DNA of 64,000 bases from Pomphorhynchus laevis (GCA_012934845.2 WNNJ02000100.1:1-64000), one strand, 5' to 3'. Positions 25,801 to 35,755 are shown, counted from the stretch's first letter. Translations and numbers: made by a program. Notes: generated by a model from the letters alone, not told the origin.

Positions 25801-26026
25801 AAATCTGCAAATGTATACACCAGTGCATCAACGAGTCCAACAAAAAGGCAAATCTACAAACAAAGGAAATTCTTCGAACAAGTAAGAAAAGCTCAAGCCG
25901 ATCTTCAAGAAAAAATAGCTCAACCGTCGATTGTTCTTTACACATCAAGTTCATCGTCGTCATCAGTAACACCTGCTACTTCAAAAAGTGACGGCGAGTT
26001 TTTATACGAAAATCCGACAAAATGAG
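1661..26026 (+). CDS. Multi-exon host gene of unrecognised family (3' part of the gene)
   Basis: Nine exons can be placed: 1661-1852, 3306-3457, 8044-8662, 13188-13292, 13354-13455, 14416-14496, 16410-16526, 20245-20465 and 25506-26026. Each has AG before it and GT after it (TGA stop at the last), and every junction keeps the frame: phase 0 throughout, except phase 2 at 3457/8044 and 20465/25506. Exons further 5' probably lie outside the window. The N-terminal part is basic and Ser-rich, the middle (HEDIIKCWNAYVD to CQLSMMQRTFSDY) looks alpha-helical, and the C-terminus is polar with a Ser run near SSSSSSSVTP. No signal peptide or membrane segment is clear. I do not recognise the family. Introns reach 5 kb and hold a PLE, a minisatellite, a MITE and an RTE LINE. 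AATAAA at 26201 is a likely polyA signal. Confidence 0.7.
1853..3305. other. Intron, AT-rich
   Basis: About 1.45 kb with no recognisable element. It ends with TTGTTGACAG at the next exon. Confidence 0.5.
3306..3457 (+). CDS. Exon of the unrecognised host gene (basic segment)
   Basis: Acceptor GACAG, donor GTAAGT. 50 codons plus 2 nt; strongly basic (KIRRPIRNSYK ... RYQRTSRRNHK). The two trailing bases AA join the T at 8044 to give an Asn codon, which supports the join across the PLE-bearing intron. Confidence 0.65.
3458..4764. other. Intron, with an AT palindrome block
   Basis: Non-coding. 4140-4275 is a run of TATATAAT-type inverted and tandem AT repeats. Nothing else recognised before the PLE. 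Confidence 0.5.
4800..5099 (+). repeat. Left inverted terminal arm of PLE-A
   Basis: Reverse complement of 7492-7795, including GGAGCTGGATCAAAGAACAG and GCAAATGTTTAAAACGATCA-type blocks. A shortened palindromic relative is at about 30725-30910. Confidence 0.75.
5101..5515 (+). mobile_element. Hammerhead-bearing module inserted in PLE-A, with 11-bp direct repeats
   Basis: TTACCATAATA at 5090-5100 recurs at 5516-5526, and the PLE terminal sequence resumes to the right of the second copy, so 415 bp appear to have been inserted with a target duplication. The module has inverted arms (about 5134-5218 against 5431-5515), with a hammerhead-like core at the inner edge of the right arm. Between the arms is a sequence related to the 370-bp repeat at the window start. 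No protein is encoded. This looks like a mobile ribozyme-bearing element of retrozyme type; the mobilising enzyme is unknown, and a PLE would be a natural candidate. Confidence 0.6.
5384..5457 (+). ncRNA. Hammerhead-ribozyme-like motif
   Basis: Exact CTGATGA at 5419-5425, preceded by CACTG (5414-5418) that pairs with CAGTG (5453-5457) as stem I. GATCC (5426-5430) pairs with one mismatch to GGACC (5384-5388), which is followed by GAAA (5389-5392). GCGTGGG (5405-5411) pairs with CCCACGC (5432-5438). As in the first copy, the downstream GAAA of a type I fold reads GATT, so cleavage activity is doubtful. The pairs that covary with the other copies support a conserved RNA. Confidence 0.5.
7492..7795 (-). 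repeat. Right inverted terminal arm of PLE-A
   Basis: Inverted counterpart of 4800-5099. Its inner 110 bp are also the 3' end found in the other PLE-A piece at 37500-37612, so the arm contains the true 3' end of the retroelement. Confidence 0.7.
8044..8662 (+). CDS. Largest exon of the unrecognised host gene
   Basis: Acceptor TGATTAG at 8037-8043, donor GTATAT after 8662; about 206 residues. The first half is Ser/Arg-rich and low in hydrophobics (RRCESDLTSSHLSRKGSSSY). The second half becomes helical and hydrophobic (FELVSVLKFVHEDIIKCW, FQLFYLLFE). The ATG at 8036 lies in the intron end and is not a start. Exit phase 0. Confidence 0.7.
8663..9064. other. Intron before the minisatellite
   Basis: AT-rich, no element recognised. 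Confidence 0.5.
9065..10765. repeat. Minisatellite of 25-bp units with higher-order repeats
   Basis: Roughly 68 units close to GACAATTTGTTTATTTAC plus TATGTTT, all in one orientation. Variant units recur in the same order: about 330 bp from about 9600 reappear 471 bp further on (about 10071). A marker variant unit with TTAAACAATTTATTTACTAC occurs near 9490, 9860, 10331 and 10447. Because 25 is not a multiple of 3 and one frame lacks stops, it produces spurious small open frames. It lies inside an intron of the host gene. Confidence 0.9.
10900..11015. repeat. Inverted remnants of the minisatellite unit
   Basis: AAATAAACAAATTGCCAAAT and AGTAAATAAACAATGTGTCA are reverse complements of the unit at 9065-10765. 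Three to four degenerate units lie about 130 bp beyond the end of the main array, in the opposite orientation. Confidence 0.65.
11016..13187. other. Intron, no element recognised
   Basis: AT-rich, including a small ATTATGATTATATT-type repeat near 12285-12350. A 62-codon frame at 11690 has no recognisable similarity and no consistent splice phase. Confidence 0.4.
13188..13292 (+). CDS. Exon of the unrecognised host gene
   Basis: Polypyrimidine tract TTTATTGTTTTTGAG before 13188, donor GTAAGT after 13292; 35 codons, phase 0 to 0. Contains LVHEFEELCDIPLMFITFAD. This acceptor was chosen because it keeps the frame with the exon ending at 8662. The alternative acceptor at 13224 would break it. Confidence 0.55.
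13354..13455 (+). CDS. Exon of the unrecognised host gene
   Basis: TTTCTAG acceptor, GTACC donor, 34 codons in phase 0 (FVVDAFCPYTHSIK ... KESGDK). Separated from the previous exon by a 61-bp intron. Confidence 0.65.
13657..13694. repeat. Short perfect inverted repeat in an intron
   Basis: CGATAGCTTTGTGTA and its complement separated by 8 bp. The surrounding open frame (13620-13841) has no phase-compatible splice sites, so I do not call it an exon. Confidence 0.6.
14416..14496 (+). CDS. Exon of the unrecognised host gene
   Basis: GCATAG acceptor, GTAAGT donor, 27 codons, phase 0 (MLTEIQEYSIDA ... DWKYIDR). Sequence after 14496 is intron even though the frame stays open to 14637. Confidence 0.65.
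14497..15815. other. Intron, no element recognised
   Basis: AT-rich non-coding sequence up to the MITE. Confidence 0.4.
15816..16035. mobile_element. Foldback MITE with inverted repeats of about 90 bp
   Basis: Begins CTGTTATTTATTAGTGGAGA and ends with its reverse complement. The arms continue inward through a TTATCCTGAT-type block with a few mismatches to a centre near 15925. Non-coding, inside an intron of the host gene, unrelated in sequence to the MITE at 593-812. Confidence 0.8.
16410..16526 (+). CDS. Exon of the unrecognised host gene
   Basis: CAATTTTAG acceptor, GTAAGC donor, 39 codons, phase 0. Encodes a Cys/Met-rich helical stretch (LCECILRMLCQLSMMQRTF). Confidence 0.65.
16527..20244. 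other. Large intron with AT repeats and unassigned remnants
   Basis: 17340-17500 is an ATTATATAAT-type inverted/tandem AT block. 18960-19625 contains two short open frames (19068-19265, with EEFIINPFEACEILVEDM; 19432-19623) that look like remains of one longer coding sequence, probably a transposable element, but I cannot name it. 19900-20030 is TA-rich simple sequence. Confidence 0.4.
20245..20465 (+). CDS. Exon of the unrecognised host gene
   Basis: CAATTTTAAG acceptor, GTAATA donor; 73 codons plus 2 nt (VIDISDKLCEMWKRWN ... DKVSRCIKAI). The two trailing bases AG join A at 25506 to give Arg, which keeps the frame across the LINE-bearing intron. Confidence 0.65.
21055..23850 (+). mobile_element. 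RTE-type LINE, nearly full coding length but decayed
   Basis: Reads in order: an endonuclease start (ETLNVGSLIGKSIEL, about 21070), GELNGHVGKESD near 21480 (the GDFNGHVG block of APE endonucleases), IDYILFKRRKLNAI and VATQHRPLIADL around 21675-21785. The reverse transcriptase follows with FLDLEKAFDMIHHELIW (about 22785), GVHQGSSLSPLLF (about 22960) and YADDLFLA (about 23058). The typical tail RETRLKWYGHVV lies near 23590. Several frame breaks separate these blocks, and the longest intact piece is 21684-22391. The order and motifs fit the RTE clade. It lies in sense orientation in the 20466-25505 intron of the host gene. Neither a 3' microsatellite nor a target duplication is clear. Confidence 0.85.
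24000..24840. other. Possible Penelope-like endonuclease remnants
   Basis: 24084-24311 on the minus strand is open for 75 codons without a recognised match. 24500-24600 on the plus strand encodes GSIVIYMCHKCEGYDVCIK-like residues that recall a GIY-YIG start. Too decayed for a firm name. Confidence 0.3.
24841..25505. other. Intron end
   Basis: AT-rich, nothing recognised. Ends in TTTTATTTTTCAG, a strong acceptor. Confidence 0.5.
25506..26026 (+). CDS. Terminal exon of the unrecognised host gene
   Basis: 173 codons from the acceptor to TGA at 26024-26026. The first third is hydrophobic (LDKYLIFLSICYMYQQG) and may be one long helix. The rest is polar, with a basic helical stretch (KRQIYKQRKFFEQVRKAQAD) and a Ser run before the end. 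The ATG at 25474 precedes the acceptor and is intronic. AATAAA at 26201 is the likely polyA signal, giving a 3' UTR near 200 bases. Confidence 0.7.
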
Positions 26027-28870
26027 TATTTAATATTTTAAGATGTTTTATTTTTCATCATGTAATTGTATCCATTAACACCTTACTATTAAGCAAGTCT
26101 ACTTTCTGTGTGATAAAGACAGTGTAAAATGTGATAAAAATTATGCTAAATATTATGTATTTGCCATTATCTTTCAAAACCATTTAACGATTGTATAGCT
26201 AATAAATAACGATGATAATATCTTTTTTTTTATTTTCCGAGTTTAATTTATTTTGCGTTATATCGTTCTATCACAATTAAAATCTTATTTGTTTAGAACA
26301 ATAAGTGTCTGCTTAAAAACGCAAAGTCGGTTATCATAACGAGATATTAATGTTCCATTAGCCTTATTTTAAAAGACATTTAAATTCTAATAATTAAAAT
26401 TTTATTAAAATGTTTATAAATTCACACTATTTCATCGAATTACAATAATTTATAATTGCTTTTCACTTTAGAAGTTAATATCGGATTACAAGTGAAATCC
26501 TTAACAATAAAGTGTAAAGCGCAGTCGCGGTACCTGATAGCAAGAACTCTGTAATAATGCAATACATGTTTTAGAAAGCTAAGACTGGTACGTATTTAAA
26601 AGGTTTTCAGTGGTCATTTGTAACTTAGTAGCATATTGTCTGTGCATTGACATGACTACTAGTATGAAACCTGTAAAAACAGTGATAAGTAAGAACACGT
26701 GAAACCTTTATAAATACATATATCCTAATGTTCTACATATCACACTAGGTGATTTCGAATTTGAAACAAGCTATGATATCCTGATTTTATGGAGTAAACA
26801 CAATACACCTTGACTCACGATATATAAGATGCTAATCTGACACAGTGATTCTGTTTAGTCCGCTAACGTAGTGCAATTACACACACGGATTATCAGAAAG
26901 TTATGTTTGGCGCATGTACAGGTAGGTATATTCTATATACAATCAAGCGCAATTTAAGATCAGTTCTAAGATTAAGTAATTACCGTGCCCAATCGTTCGT
27001 TATTAGGGATGTATACCAAAGGCTAAACTTTATAATAGGATCTAGGACTACATAACTTTTAATTACGTTTTTATGTAAAATTACAGTAGTGATTTCCCAT
27101 TAGGGGCTGTTTTACCTAAGGTTTTTTCTACAAAAATATTCAAAATTTATTAAAATTCTAAAAAATATGTTTTCTAGTATTCGAATTTAGCAGCTGGAGG
27201 GTAGAGGAGTTATAGTACTGCAGCATAATTTGTGTTAGTGCCACCAAATGCATATCATATGTTCACGGCTGATATTTATCACGAAAAAATAATTTTTAAT
27301 TTTTTAATTAAAAAATAATTTATTTCACAACAGTTTGTCGATATTTTTTATCGAAACTTTCGATAATAGAGTGGTGAAATGTGCATACTAAAATTTAAAT
27401 GTCCCATTAGCCTAATTTAAGAAGACATTTGAAATTTAATAATTAAAATTCAATTAGAATGTTTATAAATTTACTTCATTAAATAATAATTTATAATGGT
27501 TTGTTAAAATTATTCATGTTAAATGTTTTGTTTTTACAAATTATCCAAGTAAAATCTTCTAAAAATCGTTGAAAATGTATATTAACAATAAAAATACTTG
27601 ATATGCTACCGCTCTGTAGGTCGGCAAAATTGTGACTAAGATTTTTTGTATCGCGTTGAAACCGTAATGTATTTAATTGCGAATCTGACTTTCAACTATC
27701 GGTATGAATTATATTTCCAACTTCAGCGTGTATATGGAAATCAACAAATATATTATCTCAACTCTCCACTTGGTTTTATAATACTTAAAATCCAACTCTA
27801 TCAATCATTTACCCACATTTTTCAACTTTGGTTTTGTCTACTTGAATGATACTACCAACACCGCCAATTTTATTGATATGCTAAATACGAATTACTGAAT
27901 TGAGGGAAACCTCACGACAATACAGAAACCAATCAGCTATAGTTGCCTAGGATATCACCTTATTTGTCACCTTATTTGAGTGTCTTCGTATCTCCAGTTT
28001 CTTGAAAAGATGTAACGCTATATAAATGATATCAATAATAAGATTAATATAATAAAATGATAATAATATGGTGTCACATACTGATATTTTTAACCTGTCT
28101 TTTGTAGTCATTCCTGGCAACTTGTTCATCTTTGCATAGACATCTACCAGTCGCCTAATTAACCGAATAGTAGTCATCTACGTATGTTAACTTTTATAAG
28201 AATATGTATAAGCCATATATAGTCCGAAAATTCGAACTGACTTTACCATAACATGGCTTGATATGATCTTTAACTATCTTACCATAATCATTGCTTAGCA
28301 CTTACCATTCATATTAATTTTATCTTACTAATCTTAGAATTAAATTGGGTGTTAAATATTATGCACACATTATTTTTATACTTTGTACTTATATCCAGAT
28401 AAAATTTAAAAAAAATAATTAAATTTAAATTTTTAAAATTTATTTATCCTCTTATGTATCCTTAATATTTCAGTATGTACTTCACCACTATATTGTTGTG
28501 TTGAAAATTATTTTTTTGTGCCGAATACTAGTTGTGAACATTTGAAATGCATATGGTTTTACTAATACTAATTGAGCCACAATACTTGAAAGTATCTACT
28601 CTCTGGATGCTAAATTTATATTTTTAACTCCAAAATTAGTTAATTTCCGTAATTTTGAATAACTCTACAGAAGCATCTTCGTAAAAACGCCCTTAATGAG
28701 AAATAATATCCTAACTTTTTTATATAATTATTTTTATCAAATGTATCAAAGCCAATGAGCCCAATTTTAAAGTTCAACCTACTAAAGATAATAATTTGAC
28801 GATAAACTTAATATCGAAATTGCAACTATGAATTTTAATGATTTTAGATAGATATTTATTTATAGTGATA
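26027..28870. other. Intergenic, with a direct repeat pair
   Basis: Holds the 3' UTR of the host gene (AATAAA at 26201-26206). About 26351-26462 recurs with some divergence at 27400-27505 (CATTAGCC, GACATTT, AATTAAAATT and ATGTTTATAAATT blocks in the same order). No genes recognised. Confidence 0.5.
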
Positions 28871-28879
28871 AATGCGCGT

Positions 28880-29990
28880 CTACAAGCTCATCTAAAAGAA
28901 AAAGTAAAAAAAATATGAAAAAAAATACAATGTAAAATTAATTCGTTGATGAAATTGAAGGAAGTGTATGATAGAATTGTTAGCTGGATATGATGCTGAG
29001 GGAATGAATTTATTGATTTATTGTGGAGGAGGAGCTTTAACGCAGGAACGCAGACGTTGTTTGAAGAATAGAATCCACGAGGAATAACGGATGTAAGCCG
29101 GCAAATAATTTCAGGATATTGTAGCAAAGACGATAAAAGATAGGAGGTCATAGTTGATTGAGTGCGGAGGTACAGATACATAGTGAATTACTTGATCACA
29201 AAGCCAAAAAGGCAGAGCGCGAATCATCAAGATAAGCAAAGTGTAAGTAGAATGATGAGTGACAAAACATAAGACGTAGGGTAACGATACGCAAACGAAA
29301 TTCATCATGAATGTTAATGGTGGGCCAAGATGGGACGGAAATATGAAGGGATATATGGTAGGGGCAGCGAAGACGCAAGAGGGCACGAGCAGCAGAGTTT
29401 ATGATACGTTAGAAAGGTACAAACGCATAATTGGAAGAGTTGACAAATAATCGATTCTGGTAAACAGGAGAGACGACATAAGAGCGAGACAAGAGCGGAA
29501 GTCGATCAGTCTACGAATGTGATGGAAATCACGAAAAAATAATAAATAATAGTGAACGTTGTCATGAACAAAAGGTTTGATGGAAAGGACATTGTCGAAG
29601 TGAAGATCTAAGAAAATCAGATTGCCAACAATTGGAAGAATGATCGAAATAACAGATAAAATAGGTGAAGTTATTTCGAGGTAATGATGGATGATCCACG
29701 TGATTTTGGACATTTTAGGATTAGAGGCTAGATGAAGAGAGGAAAGATGGTTGGAGATAGATATAAGACAATTTCTAACAGAAGTAGCGAGATAGTGGAT
29801 ACAAAGATGTTGCGCATGAAAGTAGAGGAGGATATCATCGGCATACTGCATCAGATGAAAGTTATAGTGACGAGTTATAACAGACAAATCACCTAAAGGT
29901 TTGCTACGTGAATAGAATATGAATCCAAAAGGACATTCTAGAAATGTAAAACATATTTTTACTAACGTCTTAATCAATTAAGCAAAATAA
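28880..29990 (-). mobile_element. CR1/L2-like LINE, 3' half of the reverse transcriptase, broken
   Basis: On the minus strand a 192-residue frame (29977-29399) carries QYADDILLY, then a KITWIIHHYLEI region and a tail with FRDFHHIRRLIDFRS. The same tail occurs in the copy at 31380-34115 (LRDIRCIHPFIDFRS), so both are one family. Coding continues with breaks to about 28880. The plus strand is strikingly purine-rich here. The 5' half is absent, as is usual for LINE insertions. Confidence 0.75.
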
Positions 29991-30724
29991 ATGTAAGCTA
30001 AACTAAATAGTTTAGAAAGTAACAAAAATGGAATGTAACATTAGGAAATTAGGGATTGTTAAATACATTTTTGTGTTTACTTAATTAATTTTACTTTTGT
30101 ACGCGATACGACCTATCTGATTGTATGATTAACATGTCAATATATGATGTTATTATTAATATCAATTAACTTCGTGATAAATTTTATCTTTGATAGTATT
30201 AGCGACACTTTAAATTTTTGGCTTTCCTATTTGCTCTTGAGATTTATATATAGCATTTTAGCTTATTTGAATATTCTGTATGTATACTGATAATGTCATG
30301 TAGATCAGGTGTTTAACAATGTTTTAAGTTGTATATCTTTTGATATTTAAGCTAATCCAATGCAGTTGTATACTTTTAAAACTTAATAGTTTGTATTTAG
30401 TCAAATATACCTTTGTATGTTTTGCATTTAAAGAAGATGAATTGTCAAAGCTGTAACACAACAAATGAACTAAAAAACTTAAGTGTATAAAATACCGGAT
30501 TTCTTCATTTTAGCCTGTATGAAGAGGCATTGTTTCTAAACTCGGTGATGCAGGGAGATGTACTTGTGTAAAAAATGTAAATACTACTTTCATTTGAATA
30601 ATGACTTATCAACATCACTTAAAATAAAGATGAAAATGAAGGGTTTTAATTTGCTACCGACATAAGAACATAATGCTCAGTATTTTTGATATCGTTGTTG
30701 TCTTAATATTTCATCAAAATATCT
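29991..30724. other. Non-coding, no element recognised
   Basis: AT-rich unique-looking sequence between the LINE fragment and the palindrome. Confidence 0.4.
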
Positions 30725-30910
30725 CGTAAATAATTATTGGAGCTGGATTAAATAAAAGAGGAAATTTTTTATTGATATTTCGCTAACTTCTCTGTTAGCA
30801 TTTTCAGAAAATTACAAGGATATGGTATTTTTCTGAAGATGCTAAGAGAAGTTAGCGAAATATCAATAAAAAATTTCCTCGTTTCTTTGATTCAGCTCCG
30901 ATAATTCTTT
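30725..30910. repeat. Palindromic mini-copy of the PLE-A terminal arm
   Basis: AATAATTATTGGAGCTGGAT with TTTCGCTAACTTCTCTGTTA on the left is repeated inverted on the right, about 88 bp per arm with almost no loop. The arms match the outermost part of the PLE-A ends (4800-4890 and 7700-7795). It may be a MITE family whose ends PLE-A shares, or an internally deleted PLE-A. Confidence 0.7.
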
Positions 30911-31379
30911 ATCAATAATGGATCATTATTAACTACTTAAAAAAATCTCTCGTTTTGAAAACAATATTTGCAGACATGTAAATATTTAACGGCAGCCTAA
31001 ATTTAGTAAATGTGATTCCGTATTTTCCACCAAATTCGACTTCATAAATATTTAAAAAATAGTAATTAATTGATTACTTATAGATTACTTATTGATTAAT
31101 TAATTGATTACTTACTCGAGATAAGTATCGAATAACATGATATTTGGAAATGCCTTAGTGATCACTGTTATGATAATCACATTTTGAAAATTAATAACTG
31201 ATACACATTTACGTGTGCGGGTCGGATTTCTATATGTTGCAATTATTAATTTGAAATTTGTTGATTTCACTAACATCCACATTGTGATGCTAGAAATACA
31301 TTAAAAATATTTGCAGTCTGTGATACATATACAGCGATGCAACGCTTATGGTGAGTTTTAGACAAGTCCGTTTTACTAC

Positions 31380-34115
31380 ACAACTACAGAGCAACTCCCA
31401 CTCCGCAACCAATCCCTTCTTGGTGTAGCTTTAGGAGTATGGATTTATAATTATAGAAAAAAAATCGATTTATTTTCACGTGGCAAATGCGTGACGGCGC
31501 ACGCATACATGACCTCAAGAAATCTAAATCATGTGTCGAGAGAGTGAGAACGGAGGCGGTATCTGAATGTAATAAAGGAGGGAGGGCATCGGACATCGAG
31601 AGGGAGCTAATTCCAGGCGAGTGGGGCGGCGACGAGCAAAAATCGGAGACCGTAGTTGTTAGAGTAATTGGGAAGGTAGAGTAAGAGGGAATTACGGAAA
31701 CGCAATAATAGAGAGGTTGGACTAGTGTCGTCTAAGAAAGGAAAGTTTATGAACGATGGGGAGCTGACAGCGATGAGATGAAAAGTTACGAGAAGGAGGC
31801 GGAGCTTGATGCCAATGTGGATGGTGAGTCAGGAGAGTTGGAGAAGATATGCGGATATGTGGTCGAAGCGGGGGAGACGTAGGAGCACTCAAACGGCGGG
31901 GTTGATTATGCTTTGTAGGTGTAGGATTATGGATTTCGGAGAATTGGCGGAAAGGCTGAGGCAGTAATCGATTTTAGGGAGGAGAAACGATGAAAGAAGA
32001 AACATAAGAACGGAAGTCGATAAAGGGGTGAATACATCGGATGTCACGGAGAATTAAGTTAGACGAGCGGAACTTTTCACGGACGAAGGGTTTTAGGAAA
32101 AGGTGATCATTAAAATAGAATCCTAATAAAATGAGATTACAGACTATGGAGATGATTAATGCGGCAAAAGATACAGAAGGAGGAGATATTTTAGGTTGAC
32201 GGAGGAGGATCCACATTATTTTGGACTTGTCTGGGTTTAGAAAGAGACGGAGATGGGAGAAACGTCTGTAGATAGAAGAAAGTCAGTTGGAGGCAGAAAT
32301 TGCGATATCTTGTATGCGATGGGCGGGTATGCTTCGGCGTATTGCAAGACGTTAAAGGAGTAAGGTTTGGTAAGCGAAGAGAGATCGTCAAGTAGAAGAG
32401 AGAAAAGCAGGAGACGTAGGACTGAACCTTGTTGGATTCCGCAGAAAATAAGGATGGGAGGAGAGAATGATGAATTTGAACAGACGCGAAAGGAACGGTC
32501 GGATAGATATGAGGCAAACCATACTACGGAGGAGGAAGAAAAGCCGTAATCATAACGAAGGCGAGAAAGAAGGATGGAGTGATCGACATCGTCGACCACT
32601 CCATCCTCCTAACGGAGGAGGAGAGATCGAAGGAGATGAGAACACTATATATAGCCTTGTCACGAGAAATGAGTAGGTCGTTGTAAACTTTTATGCAGGC
32701 GATTTCTGCAGTGATTAGATCGGAAAGCGAATTGGAAAGGAGAGTACAGATTGGATGAAGGAAGATAAACGTTGATATGTATTAAGATAAGGCGCTCTAA
32801 GGGCTTTGAAAGAGTAGTGAAAAGTGAAATAGGGCGATAGCTAGAAGGAAGTAAGGGTCGAGCGCTTGTTTCTTAAGGAGGGGACGAACAATAGAGGGTT
32901 TCCAGTGTGAAGGATAGATTCGACTGCGGATGGACGAGTTAAATAAGGTAGGGAGAAAAAGGGGTATCGATAAGCAAATGGATTTAAGTATGGGGGTGGG
33001 CAGGGGATTGGCAGGTTAGGTTTTGTTGGGCAAGGACATGAGGACAGATGAGACTTCGGAAGGTGAGACCGGAAGAAAATAAAAGACTTCAATGATGATG
33101 AGGCGAGGCGAGTAGCAGTGAGGTGGAATGGAGGCGGGGTGTCAGAGAGCAACGTGGATACTTTTGTCTGAAGAAATGACGAATAATTATGGGGGTTGAT
33201 GTTGCAAGACGAAGAGGAGCGAGAAAGGATTGATTTAAAATAATGCCAGGGAGACGTAGAGTTTAATTAAGTGTTGATTTCATGCTGCCAGAAAGAGTTG
33301 CATTTGGTACGTAGCAGGTGGAGATAAGACCGGCAAGGAGCAAGATAGGAATCACGGAGTGATCGAGCGAATATCACGTCTGAAAGAGCGATGATATACT
33401 CGAAAAGCACGACGGAGTCGACGATTTGAGAGTAGACATTGGATGTCAAACCTTGGGGCACAGTGCAAGCGACGGTAAGGGTGAGGCTTGAAGGGCAAGA
33501 GAAGTTCGATAGTGGATGTTAGTTCAAAGTCGAAAAAAAAGCCAGGATCGTGAGGCAAGAAAGATGCTACTGTGGGAGAAGATCTATACGATTTGGGTAA
33601 GGCAAAACGGTGAAGGGCGATGTCAAGATTTCTCCAAGTGCAACGTAGGATGGCAGGTGTGTTAAGCGAGAAGTGGTTGGAAGTGAGATCAATGGTGACG
33701 AGAAAGTGATCGGATAGACCAGGATCGGATATGTACAGTGAGGTGTAGGTAGGAACACGATTGGGGACAGCTATGATGTCAATTGCCTCGCCAAGGATAT
33801 GTGTGGGGCAGTTGAGATGTTTGTAATTGTAGTTGGATAGAATGTTTATGAGCCGGATGGAATCGGTGAAAGTGGAGCGTTTGAGGCGGATGTTGAAGTC
33901 GCCAAAAATGAGTGAATGGATAGAGGACAAAGAACAATGAGAAAGGAGGTGAGCGAGTTTGGTAAAAAATAAGGAGGTATGAGCTAATGAACCAGGACGG
34001 TATACAATGGCGAGATCTAGAGTGATCGAGCTGGATAACTCTGGATCTCGCCCGATATCCTGAACTCTGAACTCCGGAGTCAGTCACCAAGACTCTCCGA
34101 ATTCCATTAGTCAAT
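31380..34115 (-). mobile_element. CR1/L2-like LINE, 5'-truncated and decayed
   Basis: Minus strand, in order: end of the APE endonuclease with GDFNIRLKRS and SDHFLVTIDL (33930-33700); a basic linker (33600-33360); the reverse transcriptase with DDVDHSILLSRL and a YLSDRSFRVCS stretch, GIQQGSVL and a mutated QYAEA in place of QYADD (32599-32300); the conserved tail near 32000-32200; and a 3' region with IQIPPPFSLSRH near 31550. The 5' end is lost inside the endonuclease. Many frame breaks and the altered active site show an old copy. The purine-rich plus strand yields long spurious open frames. Confidence 0.8.
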
Positions 34116-34239
34116 ATTCACTCCTGTTTATCAGCTTTTGACCGACAATCAGAGAAAGGAGATCGCCATCACAATATTGTTAGACTCCCTATTCGATATT
34201 GTTGGTAATATGTCCCAAGAAGAATAATTTTATCTAAAA

Positions 34240-35115
34240 AGAACTCAGTGACGTAGAAAGATCTGCAACTCATTTCGATTGAAACTCCCTCATTTCCATT
34301 TACGAAAAAGCGCTTGCTCGTAAAATTCGCGATCATTTGCTTAAGCGAAATTTAATCGCATTAATTTTTCATGACTATAATAATGGGCACTGGTTTCATA
34401 CAACAGTTTGGTGAATTCCGACGGTTCTATCAGGAAATATACATCAGTTATCTTTGATGTTTTTCTATATTTTTCTGCTACATTTGACCGCATTTTCATT
34501 CACTTTGTTATCTCCTCTCTTGCCTCTCAGGTTGCCTGCACAAATTGTTAACAGGATAGAAATACTGTTGTATACCAAGCGTTCTACTATAAAGACGACC
34601 ATGATGCGCTAAAATTATGTCTAATTACTAGTGTATCTAAAAGATTCCCTCTTTTCAATCATGTACTTAGTTGCCTCTATTATATTTTTTAAACCTTTTA
34701 TGCGCATTCAACATCAGGTGGTATATGATGATACTAACGACCTGTTTTCAGAACGCATGTGTAAAGATGTTGTCTCAAAAAATACTCCCTACCTTTACAC
34801 ATACAAATCGAGTATGATACCTAAATTTCACCATGTCTGTGTCTGGGTCTTTGAATTCGGCTTGAATGTATTTTAGTATGTTCTGAATAGAGCAAGAGTG
34901 GACATGAAACGAGCCCAGTGTCTGTCATTAAGAGATAAGGTTCGGCTGCGACTCTTGTGTATCTGGGTCATCTCGGGACTTGTCTACTTTTAAAAAAAAA
35001 GCCTTTCTGAGCAAAGACCTAATGTCTTTGTCTAATGACAAAGACCTAATGTCTAATTTCTTAAGCACCTAATGTTGAGACTACCGATTATCGTGTGCCA
35101 CGATTAGACCTCAGG
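34240..35115 (+). mobile_element. I/R1-like LINE fragment (RT and 3' end)
   Basis: Nucleotide-level match to the fuller copies: the ATTTACGAAAAAGCGCTT block occurs at 34300 and again at 53232. The part corresponding to the RT active site is partly deleted and the end (about 34910-35115) corresponds to the tail with the AISGLVFF region. Heavily decayed. Confidence 0.65.
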
Positions 35116-35235
35116 TTTGTGGCAGACTGCGCGTGGTTCAATCGCAAGTTGTCGCGTTGGTATGAGCATACGTGACCTTATCCTTAAATTGGTTTAAGAT
35201 GTGTTTGAAGAAGATAAAGTGATTGTATATTACAG

Positions 35236-35305
35236 GGTTATTCATTTTTATATGTACAATTATTCATTTTTATATGTACATTTATTCATTTTTATATGTA
35301 CAATT
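35236..35305. repeat. Short tandem repeat, about 23 bp by 3
   Basis: TTATTCATTTTTATATGTAC repeated three times. Confidence 0.8.
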
Positions 35306-35424
35306 TTAAAAAATAGTTTAGTTTTTAAATTTTGACCCGAACCAGAAGCTTAGCTGCTACATGACTTAAAATGAAAAGTGTTTTTAGTCAATAAATCGTA
35401 TTTGATAAAGTTAAAGAAATTAAT

Positions 35425-35755
35425 TTAATAGAAGGGCTCTTCATATTTAGCCTTTTCTAGCCAATTTATCATGTTCCGATAAAACCCAATACATTGTGAG
35501 GAATAATCGTTTGTAGATGAAAAGATCAAATCAATAGTTTCTCCTACGTTTAATTCAGGTTCTGAGAGTCTTTTTGCAGTAAATGAAGATTTTATCATTG
35601 AGAAAAATTCCTCGATTGGATTAAGCTGGGGTGAATACGGAACATTGACCAATAAAGTCGTAACTAATAATACATAGTTTCAGTATTTCTGACAGAGATC
35701 ATATTATCGGGAATACAATGTCCACAGGTCAATAATAACATGTCAGTAGAACAAA
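35425..35755 (-). pseudogene. DDE transposase C-terminal fragment (Tc1/mariner-like)
   Basis: The minus-strand frame starts NVPYSPQLNPIEEFFSMIK, the classical PYSP-LNPIE signature around the last catalytic acidic residue of DDE_3/Tc1-mariner transposases, and ends 60 residues later. The upstream catalytic part is missing; the fragment is cut at about 35757 by a PLE-B piece. A remnant of a plain DNA transposon. Confidence 0.75.

Noticed and set aside
31487-32676. Several plus-strand open frames rich in Arg, Glu and Lys
   Set aside because: They are the antisense of the CR1/L2-like LINE coding strand; the purine bias comes from the element.
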